Positions 6,593-12,806 of a stretch of DNA of 47,660 nt are shown here, piece after piece. The DNA is taken from IMG/VR virus record IMGVR_UViG_3300037587_000820, positions 1 to 47,660 of that record, one strand, 5' to 3'. The DNA comes from a virus. Position numbers and translations under genes: made by a program. Under the pieces are notes generated by a model, which saw nothing but the letters and a program-made list of their open reading frames with translations, had not been told where the DNA came from and did no database searches. Within the stretch, counting starts at the first letter, position 1, and each line of letters begins with the position of its first letter.

Positions 6593-8007
6593 TCACGGTG
6601 GGGAATGTTTGGGCCGTGGTTGATGGGCCAGAGGAGGCCGCTGTCCGTCGGTTGCTCCGGTTCAGGCGGCCGGGCTACATCTTCTCCGAGGCGTATCGCG
6701 CGCATAATTGGGACGGATGGACGTCGCTCGTCACCCGCAAGGGCGGCCGCTTCCCCGCCGGGCTAGTACCCTACGTCCTCACCAGGCTGGCGTCAGCGCC
6801 CGCAATCCGCGACACCCGTGTAAGGCCAGTGCCGCACGACTCCCTAGCCCCAGCGTCGCTCTCCGTGGCGTTAGCGGCACATCAGGAGGAGGCGGTCAGT
6901 GCTGGATACAGGGAGGGGCGGGGGATCATCGACCACTGTGTTGGTGCCGGCAAGAGCTGGGTGCTAGCTGAATTGGTCAGGCGGTGCGGGGTGCCAGCGC
7001 TCGTCCTCGTCCACACCAAGGAGCTCTTGAGACAGAACTTCGAGGTGTTGAGGGAGGTGCTGGACATCCCCAACTTCATCGGCTGGATTGGGGACGGGCA
7101 GTGGGAGCCGAACTGGATCACGGTGGCCACCTACCAGTCCATCAACGCAGCGATGCGGCACTACCCGAAGGACGTCAAGAGATTCATGGCCCAAGTGCAG
7201 AATGTGCTGGTCGATGAGTGTCAGCACTCCTTGGCTCCGACGTACGAGAGCGTGCTGAAGATGACGACCGAAGCGTACTACCGCTTCGGCCTGTCGGCTA
7301 CGCCCTTCCGATCGGATGATGACGAGACCTTCCTCAAGGTGACGGGATGGACGGGACCCGTACTGTCCCGGGTCGGGCCCAAGCAGGGGGTGGAGGTGGG
7401 CCGTCTGGTCCCCGCGGACATCTACATGGTCGACTACGGCGCTCAGGACAACGGCCTGCCTTGGCCTAGGCAGTACGAGGTGGGCCTCGTCGAGCACTAC
7501 GAGCGCAACCGGATCATCTCTGAGATCGTGGTCGCCGCACCGCGGCCGATTCTTGTGCTGACCGAGCGGCTCGCTCATGGGAAGCAGCTCGAGCAGGAGA
7601 TCGGCCAGGCGATACTGGATGCGTCACCTAAGAGGTTTGCAACCGTCGGCTACATCAACGGGACGGATACCAGCAAGTTCCGGGCCGACATGCTCAAGCT
7701 CTTCACCCTTGGGGGCCGCACGGTCCTCATCTCCAGCATCATCCTCGACGAGGGCGTGAACCTCCCCGACATCAGGACCCTTGTGCTTGCCGGCGGAGGG
7801 AAGGCGAAGCATCGGCTGATCCAACGGGTCGGCCGGGGGCAGCGGAAGACAGAAGGCAAGTCGAGCCTGATCGTGTTCGACATGGACGACAAGGGAAAGT
7901 ACCTCGGGGCCCACGCACGGCGCCGGGCCAAGACGTACGAGCGGGAGCCGGCGTACACGCTGTATCGGATAGGCGCCAAGGAAGTGTTGGAGGTACTACG
8001 TGGATAA
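6589..8007 (+). CDS. SF2 DNA/RNA helicase (UvsW/XPB-like)
   Basis: A 472-aa ATP-dependent helicase. The N-terminal domain (about 1-100) is followed by Walker A (GAGKSW), motif II DECQH, motif III LSATPFR, a C-terminal RecA-like lobe with ILDEGVNLPDI and motif VI QRVGRGQR. This set fits UvsW/RecG/XPB-type SF2 enzymes that remodel branched DNA. ATG at 6589 overlaps the HNH stop by 4 bases. The longer frame to 6433 runs back into the HNH gene and is not used. Likely role: recombination-dependent replication or fork remodelling with RecA and SSB encoded downstream. Confidence 0.92.
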   Translation: MITVGNVWAVVDGPEEAAVRRLLRFRRPGYIFSEAYRAHNWDGWTSLVTRKGGRFPAGLVPYVLTRLASAPAIRDTRVRPVPHDSLAPASLSVALAAHQEEAVSAGYREGRGIIDHCVGAGKSWVLAELVRRCGVPALVLVHTKELLRQNFEVLREVLDIPNFIGWIGDGQWEPNWITVATYQSINAAMRHYPKDVKRFMAQVQNVLVDECQHSLAPTYESVLKMTTEAYYRFGLSATPFRSDDDETFLKVTGWTGPVLSRVGPKQGVEVGRLVPADIYMVDYGAQDNGLPWPRQYEVGLVEHYERNRIISEIVVAAPRPILVLTERLAHGKQLEQEIGQAILDASPKRFATVGYINGTDTSKFRADMLKLFTLGGRTVLISSIILDEGVNLPDIRTLVLAGGGKAKHRLIQRVGRGQRKTEGKSSLIVFDMDDKGKYLGAHARRRAKTYEREPAYTLYRIGAKEVLEVLRG

Positions 8008-8485
8008 CGAACACAACCGACTAGAGCAGCAGATAACCGGGCGCACTTGGGCAGACTGCAAGGGTTGCGCAGCCGAGGGGCACTCCAAGCGCATCATCGC
8101 CACGACGCCTGGACAGGTGTGCCAGGATCATGGGGGTCCGCCGACAAACTGCCGCACCTGCGGGACAGGAGCCAACTGGTGGTCCGGCAACAAATGTCTC
8201 AACTGCGGAGGCGACGGCCGGAAGGGGGGCAGCGGGCACCCCGACCATCGGGTCCGGGCGCGGCAACGCATGACGAAGATGTTCGGTCCGAAGCTAGAGG
8301 GAGACACCCTCTTGCTCAACGCCGATGAAGAGCAGGGCCGGGAGCAGTACATCACATTCCTTGAGGAGCACCCCGAACACGAAGTCGCCCGATACTGGGG
8401 CCCTAAGGTGATTGCCCAACAGCGCAAGGCAGCAGAGAAATCGAGCAGCCCACTCTGGCGCCGTATTTTTGGTGGTGCTACGTGA
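8000..8485 (+). CDS. Zinc-finger protein with DnaJ-like Cys motifs
   Basis: A 161-aa protein with a GTG start overlapping the helicase end. The N-terminal 80 residues contain CKGC, a further Cys/His pair (CQDHGG), CRTCGTG and CLNCGGDG, resembling the CxxCxGxG repeats of DnaJ-type zinc fingers. The C-terminal half is charged and helical. Its coupling to the helicase suggests an accessory role in the same process, which is unproven. Confidence 0.6.
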   Translation: MDNEHNRLEQQITGRTWADCKGCAAEGHSKRIIATTPGQVCQDHGGPPTNCRTCGTGANWWSGNKCLNCGGDGRKGGSGHPDHRVRARQRMTKMFGPKLEGDTLLLNADEEQGREQYITFLEEHPEHEVARYWGPKVIAQQRKAAEKSSSPLWRRIFGGAT

Positions 8486-8700
8486 CTGAGCCCTTCCGTG
8501 TCGAGTGCCCCCAAGATACCCTTGAGCCGACGATGATCTTCACCCACGAGGGGCGGCGGATCTTCGTGAGCAGTCGCAACCTACGGGACGGCACGACCCT
8601 AAAGCGCATCGAGGAAGAGACGAGACAAGCCTCCGCCCTCTACAGGAAGCAGCGGGAGGAGTGCGGCTGCGCCACCTGCCTTGAGGAACTCCAGCCCTAA
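8482..8700 (+). CDS. Small hypothetical protein with C-terminal Cys motif
   Basis: A 72-aa protein starting at a GTG overlapping the previous stop. The C-terminus carries CGCATC. It is the last rightward gene of this operon and overlaps the leftward gene 8697-9527 tail to tail by 4 bases, leaving no room for a separate terminator. Confidence 0.5.
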   Translation: MTEPFRVECPQDTLEPTMIFTHEGRRIFVSSRNLRDGTTLKRIEEETRQASALYRKQREECGCATCLEELQP

Positions 8701-9527
8701 CCCGACAGGTCAATGACCCGGCGCAGCTTGTCTGGTTGACGGGCCAGGCGGGTGAGCACAGTGTCCGGGTTCAGCTCACCGCCCTCCTCGTCCCCATCTG
8801 TGGCCAGGAACTCACCCACGCACGCCTTGAGGTGGCCGAAGTGGATGTTGCCGGATGCGTTGACCATCTTGGAGTGGGTGGCGATCACTCCCACAAGATC
8901 GGCCAGACCTGCGGCCTCCTTCGGGTGAGGGAACTGAAGGCAGAGGGGACGGAAGGCGTGCTGGATCCACGCGGCTACTCCACGAGCCCTTCCCACATCG
9001 AAGCCCGGGATCGTGTTGCCGTTCTCTCTGACGGCAGCGAAGAACTTGGCTGGCGCTGTAATGGGGGACCTGAGCCCATGGGGGAGGTCGGTGTAGAGAT
9101 CCTGAAGAGAAGAAAGAAAGTCATCATCCTCACGCGCGCCGGAGGAGGATGATTTCTCTTCAGAGAAATTATTCTCCGTAGGTGACGGATCAAGTGACGG
9201 TTCGTGTGAAGTCTGGAGTTCGCCCTTTTGTCGGATATTTCCACCTTTTCCTACCCGCTGCTCCTCAGCCCAGGGGAGGTGGTAGCGGGAGGTCATCCCA
9301 GCTCCGTTGCCAGGATCAATGACGGTCACCAAGTCCATACTCTCTAGTTCGTGCAGGAGGTTCTGGATGTGCCGGCGGGTGCAGCCTACCTTCTCCGCTA
9401 GCCGGGCCTGGCTGGGGTGGGAGCCGTAGCCATCGTCGTTGGCGTGGTCTGCGATCGCCAGGAGGAGCAGCTTCTGTCGAGGCTGAAGCTTGAAGTAGAA
9501 TGCTCGCCCCATCAGTAGGCCGCTCAT
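8697..9527 (-). CDS. Winged-helix replication-initiator-like protein
   Basis: A 276-aa leftward protein. Residues of about 5-70 form a helix-turn-helix/winged domain (RQKLLLLAIADHANDDGYGS, then SQARLAEKVGCTRRHIQNLLHELES), as seen in phage replication proteins of the lambda O/DnaD kind. A low-complexity acidic Ser-rich linker (about 125-140) leads to an all-helical C-terminal domain. It is separated by about 400 bp from the promoter/RNA cluster at 9916-10475, so it could act there as initiator or regulator. Which of these is not decidable from sequence. Confidence 0.65.
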   Translation of the reverse strand: MSGLLMGRAFYFKLQPRQKLLLLAIADHANDDGYGSHPSQARLAEKVGCTRRHIQNLLHELESMDLVTVIDPGNGAGMTSRYHLPWAEEQRVGKGGNIRQKGELQTSHEPSLDPSPTENNFSEEKSSSSGAREDDDFLSSLQDLYTDLPHGLRSPITAPAKFFAAVRENGNTIPGFDVGRARGVAAWIQHAFRPLCLQFPHPKEAAGLADLVGVIATHSKMVNASGNIHFGHLKACVGEFLATDGDEEGGELNPDTVLTRLARQPDKLRRVIDLSG

Positions 9528-9775
9528 CTTTGCACCCTGATTGGCGAGAGCGTATCCGGATCAACCGCGCCTATTGCGACCAGCTCCTCGTATGCATCCT
9601 TGAATTCTTGCTCAGAGCATGGGTGGCAGCGTCGCCGCAGGTAGTCTAGGCTTGGTGCTCCGTCGTGGATTACCATTTCGAGTTCACACCAAACCCGAAT
9701 GGCTGCTGGTCTGGTGGCCTTCCGCACCACCCACATTGGGATGACTGAGAGCGGGCCCGTGTCGCTAGTAACCAT
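9524..9775 (-). CDS. Small winged-helix-like protein
   Basis: An 83-aa leftward protein. The pattern AAIRVWCELEMVIHDGA, then LDYLRRRCH and FKDAYEELVAIGAV looks like a short winged helix. ATG at 9775 has GAAGGAGGAAAG upstream. Its stop overlaps the start of the replication-initiator-like gene (ATGA), making a two-gene operon read from the promoter at 9852-9880. Confidence 0.6.
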   Translation of the reverse strand: MVTSDTGPLSVIPMWVVRKATRPAAIRVWCELEMVIHDGAPSLDYLRRRCHPCSEQEFKDAYEELVAIGAVDPDTLSPIRVQR

Positions 9776-9851
9776 TTGCTTTCCTCCTTCTCTGCTTGAC
9801 GCCGCCCGAGGAGGGTGATATCCTCAAGAGGCAAACCTTCTACTGAGGTCC

Positions 9852-9880
9852 AGTATCTCACAGCTCACCCCTGAGGGCAA
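9852..9880 (-). promoter_or_regulatory. Leftward promoter for the 9775-8697 operon
   Basis: On the minus strand: -35 TTGCCC (complement of 9875-9880), 17-bp spacer, -10 GATACT (complement of 9852-9857) with an extended TGA just before it. Start of transcription would be about 70 bp upstream of the ATG at 9775. Moderately good match; divergent from the promoter at 9916. Confidence 0.5.
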
Positions 9881-9915
9881 CCTTGGGGGTTCGCTGTCTC
9901 TCCCAAAACTTTCTT

Positions 9916-9954
9916 GCGAAAACACTTGACTTTAATGGGCGGACCTGATATGGT
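9916..9954 (+). promoter_or_regulatory. Phage promoter P1 (GCGAAAA + TTGACT type)
   Basis: Conserved block GCGAAAACACTTGACT (9916-9931), with -35 TTGACT at 9926-9931, 17-bp spacer and -10 TATGGT (9949-9954) extended by TGA. Same block as in the promoters at 10204, 10338, 15673 and 30196. The predicted start point near 9961 is at the foot of the RNA structure 9964-10043. No convincing ORF follows before the next promoter. Confidence 0.75.
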
Positions 9955-9960
9955 AGCGTT

Positions 9961-10043
9961 GTTCCCCCGGAGCGAGGCGCTCTGAGCCATCAGGCGGTAG
10001 CCGCCACTGCCGTCCCGATAGTGCACAGACACTCTTCCGGGGG
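9961..10043 (+). ncRNA. Predicted multibranch structured RNA
   Basis: Begins at the predicted start of promoter P1. An outer 8-bp stem CCCCCGGA (9964-9971) with TCCGGGGG (10036-10043) encloses three candidate hairpins: GAGCG/CGCTC, GGCGG/CCGCC and CACT/AGTG. This gives a cloverleaf-like fold by eye. No protein of reasonable composition is encoded here on either strand. Where the transcript ends is unclear: no T-run follows, so it may run on to the terminator at 10296-10328. Confidence 0.5.
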
Positions 10044-10170
10044 TTCCCTCTGCGGCGCAAGCGGGATTAGAGACAGACATGGAAACTAAGCTGTATAGGA
10101 AGGGCCCGCCTGCGCCATGCCAGTCTGGTGCCGCTTGACCGTATGGCCCCACATGGGGGAAGGTGCTGGA

Positions 10171-10195
10171 TCCGGTTCAAATCCGGGCGTCGCAG
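10171..10195 (+). other. tRNA T-arm-like sequence (relic or attP core candidate)
   Basis: TCCGG-TTCAAAT-CCGGG has the exact layout of a tRNA T-arm (5-bp stem, 7-base TTCRANY loop) followed by CGTCGCA, which would be a 3' acceptor strand. No matching D-arm and anticodon arm are found at normal distance. TGCGGCG at 10051-10057 could pair with CGTCGCA, but that is 145 nt away. Not a functional tRNA as read. Possibilities: tRNA relic, a tRNA-like domain in the P1 transcript, or a phage attachment core copied from a host tRNA 3' end. No integrase is present in the window. Confidence 0.4.
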
Positions 10196-10203
10196 GGCTT
10201 ACC

Positions 10204-10243
10204 GCGAAAAGACTTGACTTATCACCCGACCATACGGCATACT
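10204..10243 (+). promoter_or_regulatory. Phage promoter P2 (GCGAAAA + TTGACT type)
   Basis: GCGAAAAGACTTGACT block (10204-10219), -35 TTGACT at 10214-10219, 18-bp spacer, -10 CATACT (10238-10243). It drives a short segment closed by an intrinsic terminator at 10296-10328 and containing no ORF, so its product would be a small RNA. Confidence 0.7.
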
Positions 10244-10248
10244 AGGGC

Positions 10249-10328
10249 CACGGTCATTGGACATCTCTCCGTCCGGCCGATCTTCGTCCGAGAGAGGCCA
10301 CCTCTGATATGCGGGTGGCCTTTCTCTT
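10249..10328 (+). ncRNA. Putative ~80-nt terminated small RNA
   Basis: Region between promoter P2 and its terminator. Besides the terminator stem it can form TCTCTC/GAGAGA (about 10264-10296). The sequence GGCCAC overlapping the start (10246-10251) repeats the left arm of the terminator stem and could compete for the right arm GTGGCC. No start codon with ribosome site is present. It could be a trans-acting RNA or an attenuated leader of the downstream operon. Confidence 0.5.
10296..10328 (+). terminator. Rho-independent terminator
   Basis: 7-bp perfect stem GGCCACC (10296-10302) / GGTGGCC (10314-10320) with 11-base loop, followed by TTTCTCTTT. It is the clearest intrinsic terminator in the window. 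It separates the P2 transcript from promoter P3. Confidence 0.75.
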
Positions 10329-10337
10329 TCCCCTCTT

Positions 10338-10375
10338 GCGAAAACACTTGACTGTTCGTTGGGCTGTGGTATACT
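10338..10375 (+). promoter_or_regulatory. Phage promoter P3 (GCGAAAA + TTGACT type)
   Basis: GCGAAAACACTTGACT (10338-10353), -35 TTGACT at 10348-10353, 16-bp spacer, -10 TATACT (10370-10375) with extended TGG. The predicted start near 10382 lies exactly at the foot of the leader hairpin 10383-10445. It drives the gene at 10474 and probably the lysis/nucleotide operon beyond. Confidence 0.8.
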
Positions 10376-10382
10376 GGGCTTT

Positions 10383-10445
10383 GCGAGGGTGCCCGGCCGA
10401 CAGTTAACCACCCCGCCACCAGCACCTGCTCGGCTGGCACCTCGC
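10383..10445 (+). promoter_or_regulatory. Structured 5' leader RNA
   Basis: Outer stem GCGAGG/CCTCGC continued by TGCC/GGCA (one bulged G at 10389), then GCCGA/TCGGC and CAG/CTG, giving a nearly continuous long stem with a C-rich loop. It starts at the predicted +1 of P3 and ends about 20 nt before the ribosome site of the gene at 10474. It shares GCGAGGGYGCCCGGC and GCCACCAGCA with the element at 1817-1894. Confidence 0.6.
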
Positions 10446-10473
10446 TAAGTGAGACAGGAGAGGAGAGAGATCC

Positions 10474-10632
10474 ATGAGACTTCATGAACTCCCGGAAAGG
10501 CCGCCCCTGAGCCGCTGCATCTGCCGCGGCCCCCTCTACATCTCTATTCCAGCTGGTGGCCACATCCACATCCAGTGCCCGGAGCACGGCGATGTGGTGA
10601 TTCACGGCGCAGTAGATCGAATTTACCTATGA
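10474..10632 (+). CDS. Small Cys-rich protein
   Basis: A 52-aa gene with ATG behind GGAGAGGAGAGAGA. It contains CICRG and, later, CPEHG, a possible minimal zinc-binding hairpin. First gene after promoter P3 and its structured leader. The TGA overlaps another ATG. Function unknown; the leader arrangement resembles that of the zinc-ribbon gene at 1923. Confidence 0.6.
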   Translation: MRLHELPERPPLSRCICRGPLYISIPAGGHIHIQCPEHGDVVIHGAVDRIYL

Positions 10633-10714
10633 TGTGGACAGAGACAAGTGCCCGTGAGGCGGGCGAGCTAAACCGGCATGGTACTGGATAGAATCCTCAC
10701 GTCCTTGGCCGTGG

Positions 10715-11221
10715 GTGCTGCTGGCCTTCCTGGCCGGAGCTCTGCTTGCGGTTGGGCTGGTGCTTGGAGGAGGAGGAGATGATGGAAGTAGTGATTCTCC
10801 TCGGGCTGGCCTCGTCCCCAATCTGGGGGTTCGCGCTCTACCACCTCGTAGCTTGGTTATGGCGCGAGCCTGGCCGACGCCGGAAACTCCGCGAGTTGAA
10901 GTCTCGGCAAGTCCAACTAGACGCTCTGGGCAGGGAGTTGGATCAGTTCCAGCGAGAACTGGAGGCGGCGGAGCAGAAGACTGGCGCTCCCTCGTCTGCA
11001 ACCCGCCGTTCACGTGGGGATGTGAGTGGGCGCTCGCCGTGATTGCTTGCGAGAGCGGCGGCAACCCCAACGCCTACAACCCGGCCGGGCCCTACGTTGG
11101 GGGCTTCCAAGTGCTCAACGGCCCGACGGACCCTTACCTGAACGCCGTCGAGGCGCACATACAATTCGTAGAATGGGAGAGCGGTATCCGGACTGTCAGC
11201 CCTTGGCCGTCATGCCCCTAA
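10715..11221 (+). CDS. Lysozyme/transglycosylase-like protein
   Basis: A 168-aa frame starting at GTG 10715. The first 20 residues are a hydrophobic segment (LLAFLAGALLAVGLVLGG) usable as signal or membrane anchor, followed by a Pro/Ser/Gly-rich linker. Residues from about 100 onward (WALAVIACESGGNPNAYNP, then GGFQV and DPYLNAVEAHIQFVEW) match phage lytic transglycosylase/lysozyme-like domains, with E in ACESGG the likely catalytic acid. Probably virion- or lysis-associated peptidoglycan cleavage. The linker region is also read in another frame by the ORF at 10779. The ribosome site before GTG is weak, so the start is uncertain. Confidence 0.65.
   Translation: MLLAFLAGALLAVGLVLGGGGDDGSSDSPRAGLVPNLGVRALPPRSLVMARAWPTPETPRVEVSASPTRRSGQGVGSVPARTGGGGAEDWRSLVCNPPFTWGCEWALAVIACESGGNPNAYNPAGPYVGGFQVLNGPTDPYLNAVEAHIQFVEWESGIRTVSPWPSCP
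10779..11042 (+). CDS. Membrane/coiled-coil protein overlapping the lysozyme-like gene
   Basis: An 87-aa frame starting at ATG 10779 (or 10782) behind the strongest Shine-Dalgarno of the region, GGAGGAGGAGGAG. One N-terminal membrane segment (VVILLGLASSPIWGFALYHL) is followed by a basic stretch and a coiled coil (LRELKSRQVQLDALGRELDQ). It lies wholly inside the frame of the lysozyme-like gene in another phase. Membrane anchor plus coiled coil would suit a spanin-like or holin-accessory lysis protein. A fused product by a -1 shift into the lysozyme frame cannot be excluded, but no classical slippery heptamer is visible. Confidence 0.55.
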   Translation: MMEVVILLGLASSPIWGFALYHLVAWLWREPGRRRKLRELKSRQVQLDALGRELDQFQRELEAAEQKTGAPSSATRRSRGDVSGRSP

Positions 11222-11234
11222 GAAGGAGACCAAG

Positions 11235-11657
11235 ATGCAACGACCTACATGGCCCCAACAAATGATCATGCTTGCTGAGTTCTGGTCTCGGCGCTCCACC
11301 TGTCTTAGGCGGAGCGTGGGTGCCGTCGTGTACGACCCTGAGACGTATGCCATCCTCGGTAGCGGCTATAACGACACGCCCCGGACGGACGTAAACTGTG
11401 GGGACGGAGGCTGCCCTGCCTGCGCTGCGGGTTCGGTGAGGAACCGCACCGACTGCAATTGCATCCACGCCGAATTGAATGCCATCCTCCTATCCCGAGC
11501 CGACATTCGGCGTGCTCACCTCGCCGTCTACCAGGAGAAGGAGGGGGAGATCGTGACGGATCCTCCCTGTCTGCGTTGCCGGGGGGCACGCATCCAAGCC
11601 GGCATCGCAAAGGTGCTGATTGGGGACGGCGACCACTTCGAGTATACGGGTCCGTAG
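11235..11657 (+). CDS. dCMP deaminase family protein
   Basis: A 140-aa zinc-dependent deaminase. The zinc site shows HAELNA (His ligand and catalytic Glu) and PCLRC (two Cys ligands) in the correct order. Additional cysteines (CGDGGCPACAAG and DCNC) between positions 55 and 76 are typical of phage/T4-type dCMP deaminases, which bind a second zinc. It converts dCMP to dUMP for dTMP synthesis. ATG behind AAGAAGGAGA. Probably feeds nucleotide supply during replication. Confidence 0.88.
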   Translation: MQRPTWPQQMIMLAEFWSRRSTCLRRSVGAVVYDPETYAILGSGYNDTPRTDVNCGDGGCPACAAGSVRNRTDCNCIHAELNAILLSRADIRRAHLAVYQEKEGEIVTDPPCLRCRGARIQAGIAKVLIGDGDHFEYTGP

Positions 11658-11663
11658 GAACTG

Positions 11664-11939
11664 ATGGCCACACAGAAGCAGCTCGACCTTGTCCGTAAGC
11701 TCCTCGCCTTGGGTGAAAGTCCTTTCCTGCCGGAGGCGAAGGAGGCGCAGAAGAAGGCCGCGGAGCTGATTATTAAGTACGATGTCCGTCCACACGATCT
11801 GGTGGAGGTGCCACCTCCACCGCAGCGTCGCTGTCCCGGCTGCTCGAACTGCCAGCCTAGAGGCGGCGTCATAATCCGTATGTATGCTTGGTGGTCAGTC
11901 GATTCCGGCACTACAACAACGGGTGCGAGCAACGGCTAA
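11664..11939 (+). CDS. DUF2786-like protein
   Basis: A 91-aa protein. Residues 5-40 (LDLVRKLLALGESPFLPEAK, then AELIIKYDV) fit the helical DUF2786 motif found in phage and bacterial proteins of unknown function. A CPGCSNC motif in the second half may bind zinc. Its TAA overlaps the next ATG by one base. Confidence 0.6.
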   Translation: MATQKQLDLVRKLLALGESPFLPEAKEAQKKAAELIIKYDVRPHDLVEVPPPPQRRCPGCSNCQPRGGVIIRMYAWWSVDSGTTTTGASNG

Positions 11940-12265
11940 TGCAGAAGACGATCGCAATTGACTTCGACGGCGTGCTCCACGCCTACCGCCGGGGATGGCG
12001 GGACGGCAGTATCTACGACGTGGCTGTCGACGGCTCTGTCGAGGCGGTCACCAAGCTCCAAGATGCTGGCTACCACATCGTCGTGTTCAGCACCCGGGCC
12101 GACACCCCGGCTGGCCAAGCCAGCATCTCCAACTGGCTGCGCGAGCAAGGCTTCAGGGCGGGAGAGATACTCGTCACCGACCGCAAGGTGCCAGCCATCG
12201 CCTACATCGACGACCGCGGCGTCCGGTTCACCAACTGGCCCGACATCGTTAAGCTGTGGACCTGA
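11939..12265 (+). CDS. HAD-superfamily phosphatase
   Basis: A 108-aa minimal HAD fold. Motif I is IDFDGVLH (nucleophile Asp and acid/base Asp), motif II VVFSTRA, and motif IV DDRGVRF. The lack of a cap domain and the length match small phage HAD hydrolases, which act on nucleotide or 5'/3'-phosphate ends. ATG at 11939 overlaps the previous TAA. The neighbouring dCMP deaminase suggests nucleotide metabolism, but the substrate is unknown. Confidence 0.8.
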   Translation: MQKTIAIDFDGVLHAYRRGWRDGSIYDVAVDGSVEAVTKLQDAGYHIVVFSTRADTPAGQASISNWLREQGFRAGEILVTDRKVPAIAYIDDRGVRFTNWPDIVKLWT

Positions 12266-12450
12266 TGCGCGGCTGTCACGCCTGCTCGATGCTCTACTGC
12301 GTCTTCTGCTCTCGGCTGAAGACGGAGCACGGGTACAAGATGAGCGCCCACCACTGCCAGAAGCACTGCCGCCACAAGAGCAAGCGCTCCGTACTGTCGG
12401 TTGTCCGAGGGTTTGACATCCGATCCCAGAAAGGGCTGGCTGTCAAGTGA
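12265..12450 (+). CDS. Small Cys/His-rich protein
   Basis: A 61-aa basic protein with many Cys and His (GCHACSMLYCVFC, then HHCQKHCRHK), probably binding one or two zincs. ATG at 12265 overlaps the HAD stop. Its TGA overlaps the GTG of the next gene. Function unknown. Confidence 0.55.
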   Translation: MRGCHACSMLYCVFCSRLKTEHGYKMSAHHCQKHCRHKSKRSVLSVVRGFDIRSQKGLAVK

Positions 12451-12782
12451 TCCTCGTCGACAAGGGCTCCCGGATCCACATCACCGTGCTCTCAACAGAT
12501 GTCGCCGTCGAAGTGAAGGTACGTGGGGACCTCGAGGTCTTCATGGACTGGTGGAAGGAGATCGCCAAAGGCCGGGGCGCATCCCTCTCTATCGACGGAG
12601 CCGACTGGCGCCTGGCCCGGCTGATGCTGAAGACTCATGGGCTTGACCACCTAAGGGAACTTGCCTCCGTTTTCTGGTCACAGCATGCGGATCCGCTAGT
12701 GACTGGACAGTACAACCGTCACATGATATTATTTCGATCCAAGCTAGGTGAGACGGAGAAGGACCTGAGCATGCGGGCGTGA
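12447..12782 (+). CDS. Hypothetical protein
   Basis: A 111-aa protein starting at a GTG overlapping the previous stop. N-terminal beta pattern (MILVDKGSRIHITVL), then a Trp-rich helix (FMDWWKEIAK). No recognised family. Precedes the DNA methyltransferase by 24 bp. Confidence 0.5.
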   Translation: MILVDKGSRIHITVLSTDVAVEVKVRGDLEVFMDWWKEIAKGRGASLSIDGADWRLARLMLKTHGLDHLRELASVFWSQHADPLVTGQYNRHMILFRSKLGETEKDLSMRA

Positions 12783-12806
12783 GTGTTCGGGGCCTAAGGA
12801 GAGAAA

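Noticed and set aside
10051-10195. Complete tRNA gene with intron
   Set aside because: T-arm and a possible acceptor pairing exist, but no 4-bp D-stem or 5-bp anticodon stem with a 7-base loop fits in any tried register.
10163-10351. 62-aa ORF on the plus strand
   Set aside because: It spans promoter P2 and the intrinsic terminator, has no ribosome site and unlikely composition.
9865-10605. Leftward ORFs of 95 and 127 aa across the promoter cluster
   Set aside because: They lack ribosome sites and run antisense through three conserved promoters; composition looks non-coding.
10980-11042. Programmed -1 frameshift fusing the coiled-coil ORF to the lysozyme domain
   Set aside because: No X-XXY-YYZ slippery heptamer or downstream stem was seen; kept only as an alternative in the feature note.
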